This document shows positions 37,769 to 46,599 of a stretch of 64,000 bases of DNA, one piece after another. The DNA is from JABSQH01 sp039177505 (GTDB taxonomy: Bacteria > Actinomycetota > Acidimicrobiia > Acidimicrobiales > Ilumatobacteraceae). The notes beneath the pieces were generated by a model that was not told the DNA's origin, ran no database searches, and saw only the letters and a program-made list of their open reading frames with translations. The translations under genes were made by a program, and so were the position numbers. How positions within the stretch are numbered: the stretch's first letter is position 1; each line of letters starts with the position of its first letter. The DNA lies in assembly GCA_039177505.1 (NCBI GenBank), contig JBCDFR010000004.1, positions 45,042-109,041 on the forward strand, read 5' to 3'.

Positions 37769-40336
37769 ATGGCGGCGCTTGCGCTCGACGCGTGGCCGCT
37801 CGTCGGTCGCAACGGCATCCGGCGACGCGCCCGCGAGCTCATCGGCGGTGGACGGGGAGTGATCTTCGCCGGACCAGCTGGAGTGGGCAAGAGCACGCTC
37901 GCCCGAGACCTCGCCGACACGCTCGACGCACGCGACGACACCCCGGTCACTCGAATCGCCGCAACGGCGTCACTCGCCGACCCGATCGCAGCAATCGGCT
38001 CGATCGACCAACACCGACGAACGCGCGTCGTCGTCGACGACATCCACCTGCTCGACGACGACAGTGCAGCGTTGCTCCACGGGCTCGTGACCGCAAGGCG
38101 CATCGACCTGATCGCCACGATGCGCAGCGGCGAGCCGACGTCGAGCGCGATCGTCGCGTTGTGGAAAGACGATCACGTCGAGCGGTTCGATCTCGACGAC
38201 CTCCCTCGCGACGATGTCGACGAACTGCTCGATCGAGTGCTCGACGCGCCGATCGCTGCGGGCACACGGAGCCGGATCTGGGAGCTGACCCGCGGTTCAC
38301 CGATGTTGTTGCGGGAGCTGTTGCGCGCGGCGATCGAGGAACACTCGCTCGCGCTGGTCGACGGGATGTGGTGCATGGACGCATCACCGCAAGCGGTCCG
38401 TCTCGACGAGATCGTCGCCGAGCGCCTGGCGGACCTCAACACAGCGGCGCGCGAGATCGTCGAGATCGTGGCACTCGGCGAACCACTCGGCGTCGATCTG
38501 CTCCTCCGCCACCAGCCGATCGATGCGCTGGCCGACGCCGAAGCGAGTGGCCTGATCGAGGTGGTGCAAGACGGGATGCGACGCGACGTCCGTACCGTGC
38601 ACCCCCTCTACGGCGAGATCGCCGTCCGTCGACTCGGCGCGGGACGAACCGCCCGACGGAGCGGTCAGTTGCTGGCGATGATCGAAACCACTCCGATGCG
38701 CCGCCGCGACGACATCGTTCGAGCGACGACGTGGCAGCTGCGTGCTGGCGGTGAGGCCGTGTCGAGCGACATGGTGCTCGCCGCGCGTCGCGCGCTCTAC
38801 GACAATCAAGAGCGACTGGCGATCGAGCTGGCAACGCGTGCCGTCGGCGATGCGCACCTCGACGCCACCCTCGTCCTCGGCGAAGCGTTGGTCGGTCTCG
38901 GCGATCACCAACGCGCCGAGGAGGTGTTACGCGACGCCCCTGACGGGTCGGACGCACACGGCGCGCTCGTCGCGATGCAACGGTCGGTCGCACTGTTCTG
39001 GGGGCTCGCCGACGTAGGACGCGCCGACGAGGTGTTACGCGACGCCGAAGCGTCGTTGCCCCCGGGAGCGTGGCGCGACGAGTGCCGAGCGGAACGTGCC
39101 GTGATCGGCGCGACCGCAGGCCGATTCGGCGAAGCGCTCGAATTGGTCGGGCCGATCCTCGGCGGCCCCGCTCAGGGACGTGCATTCGCCACCGCGGCCA
39201 TAGCCGGCGCATGCGCCTACGCGCTCGGCGGCCGTCCGAATCTTGCTCAGACCATCGCCGAGCAAGGGTTGGCAGCGTCGGCCGACATCGGCGAAGCGCC
39301 GGTGATGTCCGACCCCGGGATCTACATCGTCGCCCAAGCGCTGGCGATGTCCGAAGCAGGCGACCTCGCTGGGGCGGCCGAGCTCAGTTCGACCGCCCGC
39401 GACGTGAGCATCACCGAGGGCATGCGCGATGGCCAGGCCTGGTTCTCGTTGGTGCTCGGCCGCATCCGCCTCATGAGCGGCCACTTGAGTGCCGCCGCAG
39501 CGCTCTTCGCCGAAGCGGCCGGATCGTTCGCTGCGCTCCACTCCGATGGACCCCGCCGATGGGCGCTTGCCGGCTCGGCGATGGCCGCAGCGATGCGCGG
39601 CGACCACGCCGCCGCGCAAGACGCTCACCGCGGTCTCATCGCCGTCGGTACACATCCCGTGGCGATGATGGAAGGCGAGGTCGAGCGCGCCGGCGTATGG
39701 CTCAGTGCGAGCTCGGGGAACCGAAGCGGTGCGGCAGAAGCGGCGATCGAGGTCGCCGAGCGTTGCTTCGCTCGCGGCGAAGTCGGAGTGGGTGCTGCCG
39801 CGGCGCACGACGCGGTGCGTCTCGACGGGAGCGTGCCGTCCGATCTCGCCGAACGGGTAGCGTCAGCCGAAGGCGCCCTCGCCGAAGCCCGCCACTTGGC
39901 GATCACCGGGATGGGCAACGACGACCTCGAACGTCTCGCCGCCGCCGAGACCCGGTTCGCCACGATGGGCGCCGACCTCCATGCCGCCGAGGTGGCCACT
40001 CGCTGTGCCGAGTCTCACGCTCGCCGCGGCGACCATCGCGCAGAGGGTGCAGCTCGACGAAGGGCGAGCGAGCATCAGCAGCACAGCGGCGAGGAGTGGG
40101 CGCTGACGCTCGACCGACCGGTTGCGCCGGTCGCGCTCACGAGACGCGAGCAACAAACGGCCGAACTGGCCGCGCTCGGGTGGACCAACCGGAAGATCGC
40201 AAGTGAACTCGTCGTTTCGGTGCGCACCGTCGAGAACCATCTCCAACGAGCCTTCCAAAAACTGGGCGTCCACGGCCGAGACGAAGTGGCCGGAGCGCTC
40301 GCGGTCGGCGACATCTCACGCCTGACCGCACGCTGA
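37769..40336 (+). CDS. LuxR-family regulator with AAA ATPase (MalT/LAL type)
   Basis: 855 residues from the ATG at 37769, with TACAGT 6 nt upstream. The N-terminal STAND ATPase has Walker A GPAGVGKST (near residue 35) and Walker B VVVDDIHLLDDD (near 90). A long helical TPR-like middle follows, then a C-terminal LuxR helix-turn-helix (LTRREQQTAELAALGWTNRKIA to TVENHLQRAFQKLG). These large ATPases bind an inducer and activate nearby or distant operons. No obvious target operon adjoins it. Confidence 0.9.
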   Translation: MAALALDAWPLVGRNGIRRRARELIGGGRGVIFAGPAGVGKSTLARDLADTLDARDDTPVTRIAATASLADPIAAIGSIDQHRRTRVVVDDIHLLDDDSAALLHGLVTARRIDLIATMRSGEPTSSAIVALWKDDHVERFDLDDLPRDDVDELLDRVLDAPIAAGTRSRIWELTRGSPMLLRELLRAAIEEHSLALVDGMWCMDASPQAVRLDEIVAERLADLNTAAREIVEIVALGEPLGVDLLLRHQPIDALADAEASGLIEVVQDGMRRDVRTVHPLYGEIAVRRLGAGRTARRSGQLLAMIETTPMRRRDDIVRATTWQLRAGGEAVSSDMVLAARRALYDNQERLAIELATRAVGDAHLDATLVLGEALVGLGDHQRAEEVLRDAPDGSDAHGALVAMQRSVALFWGLADVGRADEVLRDAEASLPPGAWRDECRAERAVIGATAGRFGEALELVGPILGGPAQGRAFATAAIAGACAYALGGRPNLAQTIAEQGLAASADIGEAPVMSDPGIYIVAQALAMSEAGDLAGAAELSSTARDVSITEGMRDGQAWFSLVLGRIRLMSGHLSAAAALFAEAAGSFAALHSDGPRRWALAGSAMAAAMRGDHAAAQDAHRGLIAVGTHPVAMMEGEVERAGVWLSASSGNRSGAAEAAIEVAERCFARGEVGVGAAAAHDAVRLDGSVPSDLAERVASAEGALAEARHLAITGMGNDDLERLAAAETRFATMGADLHAAEVATRCAESHARRGDHRAEGAARRRASEHQQHSGEEWALTLDRPVAPVALTRREQQTAELAALGWTNRKIASELVVSVRTVENHLQRAFQKLGVHGRDEVAGALAVGDISRLTAR

Positions 40337-40391
40337 GCCGACGGCTCGACGCCTCTGACCCCCGCCCGGCGTCGCCCTCCCGGCGTACTCC

Positions 40392-40667
40392 CTATTCGTT
40401 CTCGGCGGTAGTGCTGCGGCTGCGCTTGCCGTAGCGCCGGTTGAACCGTTCGACGCGACCGGCGGTGTCCACGATGGTCATGTTGCCGGTGTAGAAGGGA
40501 TGCGTATACATCGAGATGTCGAGCAGGACGTGCGGGTACTCCTGGCCGTCCTCTTCCCACACCGTGGTGCGGCTGGTCGAGATCGTCGATCCACACACCC
40601 AGCGCTGCCCGCCGGTCGAATCCTCGAACACGACCTGTCGATAATCGGGGTGGATGTCGGGTTTCAT
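40392..40667 (-). CDS. rpmE2: Ribosomal protein L31 type B (zinc-free paralog)
   Basis: 91 residues: MKPDIHPDYRQVVFED, then SMYTHPFYTGNMTIVDTAGRVERFNRRYGK, the L31 signature. Only one cysteine is present (VCGST), so the CxxC zinc pair of type A L31 is absent. This is the C-minus form that replaces zinc-binding L31 in zinc-poor cells. It overlaps rpmG by 4 bp. It is the last gene of an L28-L33-L31 operon under the palindrome at 41085-41099. Confidence 0.93.
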   Translation of the reverse strand: MKPDIHPDYRQVVFEDSTGGQRWVCGSTISTSRTTVWEEDGQEYPHVLLDISMYTHPFYTGNMTIVDTAGRVERFNRRYGKRSRSTTAENE

Positions 40668-40834
40668 CGCTCTTCCTTGAACTCGACGTGACGGCGCACG
40701 ACCGGGTCGTACTTCATCAGCGTCAACCGTTCGCGAGTGTTGATCTTGCTCTTCTTGGTGACGTACGTGTAGCCGGTGCCAGCGGTGCTGCGCAGCTTGA
40801 TGATCGGGCGCTTGTCCTTACTTGCGCTGGCCAT
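40664..40834 (-). CDS. rpmG: Ribosomal protein L33 (zinc-free paralog)
   Basis: A short 56-residue gene from ATG 40834. The protein has KDKRPIIKLRSTAGTGYTYVT, then TRERLTLMKYDPVVRRHVEF, the L33 pattern, with no cysteine at all, so it is the C-minus type. It overlaps rpmB upstream and rpmE2 downstream (ATGA at each junction). Confidence 0.95.
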   Translation of the reverse strand: MASASKDKRPIIKLRSTAGTGYTYVTKKSKINTRERLTLMKYDPVVRRHVEFKEER

Positions 40835-41070
40835 CAGACCTTCACTCCCTTGCGCCGCAGCTCAGCGACCACCGATTCGATGCCTCGGCGGTCGACCGTC
40901 TTGATCGCCCGCGCCGACAGCCGGAGACGCACGTAGCGTCGTTCGGACGGCAACCAGAAACGCTTGTCCTGGATGTTGGCGTTGAAGCGCCGGTTCGTGC
41001 GGCGATGAGAGTGCGACACCGACTTGCCGAACGACGGTCCGACTCCGGTGAGCTGGCAGCGACGAGACAT
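40834..41070 (-). CDS. rpmB: Ribosomal protein L28 (zinc-free paralog)
   Basis: 78 residues from the ATG at 41070: MSRRCQLTG at the N-terminus, then SHSHRRTNRRFNANIQ and the C-terminal GIESVVAELRRKGVKV, all L28 hallmarks. Only a single cysteine is present, not the paired CxxC of zinc-binding L28. TATGCT lies 7 nt before the ATG, and the Fur-family palindrome at 41085-41099 covers -15 to -29. First gene of the L28-L33-L31 operon. Confidence 0.94.
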   Translation of the reverse strand: MSRRCQLTGVGPSFGKSVSHSHRRTNRRFNANIQDKRFWLPSERRYVRLRLSARAIKTVDRRGIESVVAELRRKGVKV

Positions 41071-41084
41071 CCAGCGGAGCATAC

Positions 41085-41099
41085 TGAGAACTGATCTCA
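41085..41099. promoter_or_regulatory. Putative Zur box (site 1) between rpmB operon and 41119 gene
   Basis: TGAGAACTGATCTCA. It lies between divergent leaderless promoters: TATGCT for rpmB, and TACACT 7 nt before the ATG at 41119. Relative to the start codons it covers -15 to -29 and -20 to -34. It fits the window consensus YGAGAATSRTTCTCA with mismatches in the centre. A ribosomal C-minus operon on one side and a COG0523-like gene on the other support Zur. Confidence 0.75.
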
Positions 41100-41118
41100 T
41101 TCCCATACACTGGCGACG

Positions 41119-42072
41119 ATGGTCAATCGTCCCCCGGTCCCCGTCACCATCGTGGGTGGCGCCGGTGCCGACGATCTCGCTCGAACGCTGAGCGCACCCG
41201 ATGACAGCATCGTGGCCGGGTCGTGGCACGGACCCGGCTCGGTGCGGATCGAGGCCGACACCGCTCACCGCACGCCCGGCTGCGCCTGTTGTACGCTCCG
41301 GCTCGATGTGATCGATGGGCTCCTGCGCGCCGTGCGACGGCCGAAGCCACCGGCACACGTGTTGGTGGTCGCCGCGCCTGGCGATGACGTGACCACCATC
41401 GCGTACACGGTGCTGTCCGACGCCGACCTGGCCCGCCACGTCCGCCTCGACGGCGTCGTCGTGTCACTCGATGCGGTGGCGATGGCGACTCGCGCCGCGG
41501 GCGGCATGCCGTTGGGCTCTGGCCCTGAACTCGAGGCGCTGGTAATGGCCGACGCGCTCGTGCTCGACCGCGCCTCGGAGCTGACCAACGACGCCATCAT
41601 CTCGATACGTCAATCATTGGGCGCAATCAATGCCATCGGGTCGACGCTCGAACGAACCGCCGACGGCTCGATTCTCGGCGCACAACGCCACCGGTTGATC
41701 GGGCTCGACGCATGGCACGGCGCTCCGGCGGTCGGATCTCGCAACGGCGTCCAACTGCATCGCCACGGCAATGGTCCCAGCACCCTCGTACTCCGCCAGC
41801 AGGCCCCGCTCGATCCAGACGCCGTCGACGCTTGGCTCGATCGGGTGATCGAGTCGCATGCCCAGCGCCTCGTGCGGCTGCAAGGAGCACTCGCCATCGA
41901 TTCCGCCCCAGCCCGGGTCTGTTGCCACGGAGTGCGGTCGTACGCGATGAGCCACTCCGAATCGGCAGACCCCCCAGCGTCACGACGCGGTGAGAGTCTC
42001 GTGGTGATCGTCGGGCACGATCTCGATGCGGAGGATCTCAGCAGCGAATTCGCCGCTACCCGGGTGCGATGA
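41119..42072 (+). CDS. COG0523 (CobW)-like protein lacking the P-loop
   Basis: 317 residues. The N-terminus VPVTIVGGAGADDLARTL aligns with the start of true COG0523 GTPases here, but the GKT of Walker A is replaced (GADDL), and no NKxD motif is found. The metal-binding CxCC is retained as GCACCTLRLDVIDGLL (Cys55, Cys57, Cys58), and the overall length and C-terminal domain remain CobW-like. It therefore probably binds metal but not GTP. It overlaps the WD40-like gene by 4 bp. Expression is predicted under Zur site 1. Confidence 0.7.
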   Translation: MVNRPPVPVTIVGGAGADDLARTLSAPDDSIVAGSWHGPGSVRIEADTAHRTPGCACCTLRLDVIDGLLRAVRRPKPPAHVLVVAAPGDDVTTIAYTVLSDADLARHVRLDGVVVSLDAVAMATRAAGGMPLGSGPELEALVMADALVLDRASELTNDAIISIRQSLGAINAIGSTLERTADGSILGAQRHRLIGLDAWHGAPAVGSRNGVQLHRHGNGPSTLVLRQQAPLDPDAVDAWLDRVIESHAQRLVRLQGALAIDSAPARVCCHGVRSYAMSHSESADPPASRRGESLVVIVGHDLDAEDLSSEFAATRVR

Positions 42073-43064
42073 CCGACCACCTGCTCACGTCGGCAAGCGA
42101 ACACTGGCGCACGCGACTCGCCGGCGGCTGCCGGTCGGTGGCCTGGTCACCAGGTGGCCGGCTGTTCGTCATCGCCGCCGATGGCACCTCGCTCATCGAC
42201 GATCCGAGTCAGCTCACCGCACCGATGGCTCCAGACCCCGTCGACGCCACATGGCTCGGCGAACGGCGCGTGGCTGTCGTCGACTCGGTCGGTGGCGTGG
42301 TGTTCGCCGGGTCCGGCACGGTCGAAGCACAACAAGTCGATGGGGCCCGTTGTGTCGACAGCGCACAAGGTCGCACGATCGTGGGCGGCGCAAACGTCGT
42401 CGCGCTCTTTGGCGACCTCGACGGCGACACCACGGCGACCACGATCACCACCGGCGCCGGCCCCAGCCATGCGCTCTGTCACACTGCCGGCGGGATGTGG
42501 GCTGTCGGGGGAAGCGCGGGGTTGGTCCTGATCGATGGCGCCATGGGCGAGATCGATGTCCGTCTCGAGATGGATGGTGTGCGCGCAGTGGCGTGGGCTG
42601 GTGGCGCCGAACGACTCGTCGCGGCCGATCTCGCGGGGTCGTTACACCTCATCGGGATCCACGACCCGGGACGCGGGGTGGAGCTCGACGGCTACCCCGA
42701 CCCCGTGCGCCACGTCGCCATCTCTGCTGACGGTGCGCTGCTGGTTGCAGCTGCCGACGACGAGCTCACCTGGTGGCGGATCGATGCCGATGGCGATCCC
42801 GGCGATATGCCCGAACGAGCCGTTGTGCACGAACACGCGGTGACGGCGCTCGCCATGAACTCCCACGGCCTGGTCGCCACCGGCGACGCCGCAGGCTGCA
42901 TCCACCTCTGGTCGCCGTGGGTCACCGATCACCCGGTCGCAACGATGACTCTCGACTCCGAGATCGTCGCGTCGGAGTGGTCAGCCGACGGGGCCCGCCT
43001 CGCCGTCGCTTCGATGTGCGGTGAGTTGGCCGTGTACGACGTCACGCCGGGCGCCGTTGCCTGA
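42069..43064 (+). CDS. WD40-like beta-propeller protein
   Basis: 331 residues, overlapping the preceding gene (ATGA). Repeats of about 40 residues have the WD40-like pattern, for example GCRSVAWSPGGRLFVIAADG, PVRHVAISADGALLVAAADD, AVTALAMNSHGLVATGDAAG (followed by IHLW), and VASEWSADGARLAVASMCG. Six or seven blades are likely. No signal peptide is seen, so it is cytoplasmic and probably a protein-interaction partner of the P-loop-less COG0523-like protein. Its 3' end overlaps the convergent VWA gene by 23 bp. Confidence 0.75.
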   Translation: MTDHLLTSASEHWRTRLAGGCRSVAWSPGGRLFVIAADGTSLIDDPSQLTAPMAPDPVDATWLGERRVAVVDSVGGVVFAGSGTVEAQQVDGARCVDSAQGRTIVGGANVVALFGDLDGDTTATTITTGAGPSHALCHTAGGMWAVGGSAGLVLIDGAMGEIDVRLEMDGVRAVAWAGGAERLVAADLAGSLHLIGIHDPGRGVELDGYPDPVRHVAISADGALLVAAADDELTWWRIDADGDPGDMPERAVVHEHAVTALAMNSHGLVATGDAAGCIHLWSPWVTDHPVATMTLDSEIVASEWSADGARLAVASMCGELAVYDVTPGAVA

Positions 43065-44418
43065 CGACGCCACGCGACGCACCGACCACCTGCTCGAGAT
43101 CGTCGATCGTCCGCACGCTCACGGCGCCGTCGACGCGCTGGCCGTACTGCGCCATCTCGCCACGGCCGAGCGTCCACGCCCCGACCGGTTCCGGCGAGAT
43201 CCACAACGTCGACGCGCTCCGCTGCGTTGCTCGGTCGATGATGTCGAGCGCCGGATCGCGCCCATTGCACCGACCGTCGCTGAGGAACATCACGTGCGTC
43301 CGCGGTGTGACGAGATGATGCCAGCGCGCCCACCACTGACGGAACGCCACACCGGGATCTGACAGCGCATCGACATCGACGGCACTGAAGACGTTCTCGA
43401 TCGCCATCGCCGGATCGGCCACCCGTAGGCCGCGGTCGATCGATACGCACGAGTCGACGAAGCCGAAGGCGCGTAACGCGCCGACCATCGAACGCATGCG
43501 ATGGACGAGGTGCATCACGAGTCGCGCCGTGCCGCGGACCGACATACTCAAGTCGACCAGCACAACGACACGTGCGGCGCTGTTGCGGCGCCCAACGTGA
43601 TCGAGATCGATCGGGAACCCACCGGTGCCCACCGAGCGGCGCATCGTCCGCCGCAGGTCGACGACCCCATTCCGGTCGCGACTTCGGCGCCATGACGGCG
43701 CTCCATCAAGCTGGCGGCTGAGGCGGCGCACGATGCGCGCCAACTGCCCCCGTTCCTGGCTCGTGAGCGGAGCCGTGACGGCAGCAACGTGGCGTGAGAT
43801 TGTCGGCGGTGCCGCCTGTCGACGGCGCACGACGGCATCGTTCAATGCCTGACGCGCCAGTTCGAGCTCGGCGGCAAGTGGGTCGACCGGGAGCTCGACA
43901 ACTGTCGAACGGTGCTCGACGTCGGAGTTGGCGACGTCGTCGCGCGGTGGGACCGCAGCCAGGTCACCGGTTGCGGCGACGAGGTCTCCGTCGTCGCGGG
44001 TCATCGCTGTTGCCGACGGCGTCGGACTGGGAGCGGCATCGCTTCCCGTCGCCGAGTCCGTGCTCGATCGGTCGTCGCGAGCCTCGATCGCGGCGGCATC
44101 GTCGGTGTGAATGCGGGCTGCATCAGCGGCAGCGGCGTCGAGGGTGACCGTCGGCTGGTCGGATCCGTCGTGCGCAAAGAGGTCGGGGTCGTTGAACGCA
44201 AGATCAGCTCCCGAGAACCACCGATCGAAAAGCTGATCGAAGAGTTCGGGATGCACCGTCGACCAGGCGAAGGCCAACGCCAATGCCCGATGCACGCTGC
44301 CACGGTCGGCAAGATCGACCAGCACCAGCGTTCGGGCTGCGTCGATCAGCTCGGCCGAGCCGACATCACCCCCATGTCGCCGCACGAGGTCGGCGAACCC
44401 ACACAGCCCCTCGATCAC
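43042..44418 (-). CDS. VWA-domain protein, CoxE-like
   Basis: 458 residues from a GTG at 44418 that overlaps the MoxR stop (GTGA). The N-terminal helical region (1-80) is followed by an acidic, Asp/Ala/Thr-rich linker (about 90-180) and the CoxE-like VWA domain, with MIDAS motif DLSMS at 289-293 and later FLSDGRCNGRDP. MoxR-VWA pairs assemble or activate metal centres in several systems, such as CoxD/CoxE of CO dehydrogenase and the magnesium-chelatase subunits. It is the third gene of a putative Zur-controlled operon. Confidence 0.85.
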   Translation of the reverse strand: MIEGLCGFADLVRRHGGDVGSAELIDAARTLVLVDLADRGSVHRALALAFAWSTVHPELFDQLFDRWFSGADLAFNDPDLFAHDGSDQPTVTLDAAAADAARIHTDDAAAIEARDDRSSTDSATGSDAAPSPTPSATAMTRDDGDLVAATGDLAAVPPRDDVANSDVEHRSTVVELPVDPLAAELELARQALNDAVVRRRQAAPPTISRHVAAVTAPLTSQERGQLARIVRRLSRQLDGAPSWRRSRDRNGVVDLRRTMRRSVGTGGFPIDLDHVGRRNSAARVVVLVDLSMSVRGTARLVMHLVHRMRSMVGALRAFGFVDSCVSIDRGLRVADPAMAIENVFSAVDVDALSDPGVAFRQWWARWHHLVTPRTHVMFLSDGRCNGRDPALDIIDRATQRSASTLWISPEPVGAWTLGRGEMAQYGQRVDGAVSVRTIDDLEQVVGASRGVVRQRRPA

Positions 44419-45332
44419 GAGCGGTCGACAGCGAGCTCGGCTCTCGCCACATCGACGTCTCGGGTGCGCTTCACGATCGTGAGCAGGGTTTGATCGATCG
44501 TTGGGTCGTCGAGATGCTCGGCCGACAGCAGCAAAAGTGCTTGCGCCCAGTCGAGACCCTCCGAGACCCCCGGCGGCTGTTCGAGTTCCGCCCGACGCAA
44601 GCGGTTGAGCGCATCGACCACCGCGGCCTGCAACTCCGCAGAGATTCCCGGAACGGCCAACTCGATGATCTGCGCCTCCCGCGCTGGGTCGGGATATGTC
44701 AGCCCGATGCGTAGACAACGACGGCGAACAGCGTCGGCCAGCTCGCGCGTCTCGTTCGATGTGATGAACACCCACGGATCGGATGTGGCGACGACCGTGC
44801 CCAGCTCGGGGATCGTCACCTGCCGCTCGTCGAGGGTTTCAAGAAGGAGCGCATCGAGCGCGTCGTCGGCGCGGTCGAGCTCGTCGACGAGCAGCACGAC
44901 TGGCTCCGGAGATCGCAGCGCCGTCAACAAGGGACGTTCCAGGAGGAACTCCTCGGTGAACAACGCGGCGGTCGAAGCAGCAGCGTCGGACGGCTCGGTG
45001 CCATTCGGCGTGCGATGCTCGGCAGCCATCATCTGCGTGGCCAGCAGCTGACGGCCGTAGTCCCACTCATATAGGGCCTGCAACGCGTCGAGACCCTCGT
45101 GACACTGCAGACGGATCAGCCGCCGTCCGCTCGCCTCGGCAACCGCACGCGCGAGCGATGTCTTCCCGACACCTGGAGGTCCTTCGAGCAACAGCGGACG
45201 GCGCAGCCCGATCGAGAGCTGCACGGCGGCGGCGATGTCGTCATCGGCGACATAACCGACCGCAGCAAGCGCTGCTCCGACCGCGGCGGGATCGCCCCCG
45301 AGTGACGCCCCGCCGTCGGCCGACTCGTTCAC
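44415..45332 (-). CDS. MoxR-family AAA+ ATPase
   Basis: 305 residues from a GTG overlapping the dehydrogenase stop. Walker A GPPGVGKT is at 51-58, Walker B in VVLLVDELDRAD, sensor 1 in WVFITSNETREL, and the MoxR/CoxD-type EFLLERPLL insertion is present. It should form a hexameric chaperone acting with the VWA protein encoded next. Gene order dehydrogenase-MoxR-VWA suggests maturation of a metalloenzyme, possibly the dehydrogenase itself. Confidence 0.9.
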   Translation of the reverse strand: MNESADGGASLGGDPAAVGAALAAVGYVADDDIAAAVQLSIGLRRPLLLEGPPGVGKTSLARAVAEASGRRLIRLQCHEGLDALQALYEWDYGRQLLATQMMAAEHRTPNGTEPSDAAASTAALFTEEFLLERPLLTALRSPEPVVLLVDELDRADDALDALLLETLDERQVTIPELGTVVATSDPWVFITSNETRELADAVRRRCLRIGLTYPDPAREAQIIELAVPGISAELQAAVVDALNRLRRAELEQPPGVSEGLDWAQALLLLSAEHLDDPTIDQTLLTIVKRTRDVDVARAELAVDRS

Positions 45333-46579
45333 GAACGGGCGCCGACGAGCGAGTCGGTGAGCAGCGCCGACATGGACTCGGGCGTCATCTGCTTCGGATT
45401 GGTTGCGGTGCACACGTCGGCCAGCGCATGAGCGGTCAAGTGCTCCATGTTGGCATTCTCCTCGGAGATCTCCGGGAAACCGTTCATCCCGACTCGGCTC
45501 TTGGTGTACTCGGGCAGTGTCGTGAAGCTCTGCGGGATACCGAGATCGTCAGCGAGGCGAGCCACGCCTTCGAGGGCCAAGTCGGCGGCGGCGACGTCGG
45601 TGAGACCCCGCGTGTCGTAGCCCATCGCTGTGGCCATGCGGGCGAACTTGGGGTAGTTCGCCGACACATTGTGCTCAAATGATCGGGTGATGGCGATGCC
45701 GTTGCCCATGCCGTGGTGCGTGTCGAACCGCGCCGACATGGCGTGCGACACCGAGTGCGTCACGTCGAGCCCGGCGGAGTTGAAGGCCAAACCGGCGATG
45801 TACTGGGCGTACATCATCTGCTCGCGCGCCTCCGGGTCGTAGCCGTTGCCGACCGCCGTGGGCAGCCACCGGAACGTCAGCTCGATCGCCTGCAGTGCGG
45901 GACCGAACGACGGCACGTTCTCGAGAATCGACACATAGGCACCCGACGCGTGCGCGATGACGTCGAAACCGCAGTACGCGGTGAGGTCGGCGGGCAGCGG
46001 CATGAACAACACGGGGTCGTCGATGCACATCGTCGGCGCGATCGTGTCGGCCGCGCCGACGAACTTGTTGTTGTCGGGCCCGGTCGTCGTGTCGGTCACG
46101 ACGAAGGCGAAACTCGTCTCCGAGCCGGTTCCGGCAGTGGTCGATACGGCGATATGTGGCGGCAGAACCGGGTTCTCGAGCTCGAGCATCCCCTGGAAGT
46201 CATTGATGGTGCGACCGTCGTGGGCGGCGACGACGCGCGTTGCCTTGGTGCAGTCGTGACTCGATCCGCCGCCGAGCGAGATGAACCCGTCGCACTCGGC
46301 ATCGACGTACGCGACGTGCGCGTCCATCACGTTGTGGTCCTTGGGGTTCGACTCGACGCGGTCGTACACCTCGACGCTCACACCAGCGGCTTCGACGATG
46401 CCCTTCACCTCGTCGACGATCCCGGTACCGCGCAAACCCGTCGTCATCAACAGGACGCGCTGCATCCCCAGCTGCGCTGCCGACACACCGATCATCTCGT
46501 GAGCGCCCGGCCCGAGCAACGCTGCGGGGGTCGGGTGGATGCTCTTGATCGGGAACAGATTCAGTCGACTGATGTCCAT
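45329..46579 (-). CDS. Iron-containing-type alcohol dehydrogenase (NDMA-dependent methanol dehydrogenase-like)
   Basis: 416 residues from the ATG at 46579, with TAGTGT 7 nt upstream (leaderless). Group III alcohol dehydrogenase fold: NAD-binding SLGGGSSHD and AVSTTAGTGSE, metal ligands in CGFDVIAHASGAYVS (Asp and His) and VSHAMSARFDTHHGMGNG (two His). The N-terminus (FPIKSIHPTPAALLGPGAHEMIGV) and the MTTGLRGTGI segment resemble actinobacterial NDMA-dependent methanol dehydrogenases. It heads an operon with MoxR and VWA. Zur site 2 covers -22 to -36. It may stand in for a zinc enzyme; this is inference. Confidence 0.85.
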   Translation of the reverse strand: MDISRLNLFPIKSIHPTPAALLGPGAHEMIGVSAAQLGMQRVLLMTTGLRGTGIVDEVKGIVEAAGVSVEVYDRVESNPKDHNVMDAHVAYVDAECDGFISLGGGSSHDCTKATRVVAAHDGRTINDFQGMLELENPVLPPHIAVSTTAGTGSETSFAFVVTDTTTGPDNNKFVGAADTIAPTMCIDDPVLFMPLPADLTAYCGFDVIAHASGAYVSILENVPSFGPALQAIELTFRWLPTAVGNGYDPEAREQMMYAQYIAGLAFNSAGLDVTHSVSHAMSARFDTHHGMGNGIAITRSFEHNVSANYPKFARMATAMGYDTRGLTDVAAADLALEGVARLADDLGIPQSFTTLPEYTKSRVGMNGFPEISEENANMEHLTAHALADVCTATNPKQMTPESMSALLTDSLVGARS

Positions 46580-46599
46580 GCGTGGCACACTAGGACAGA

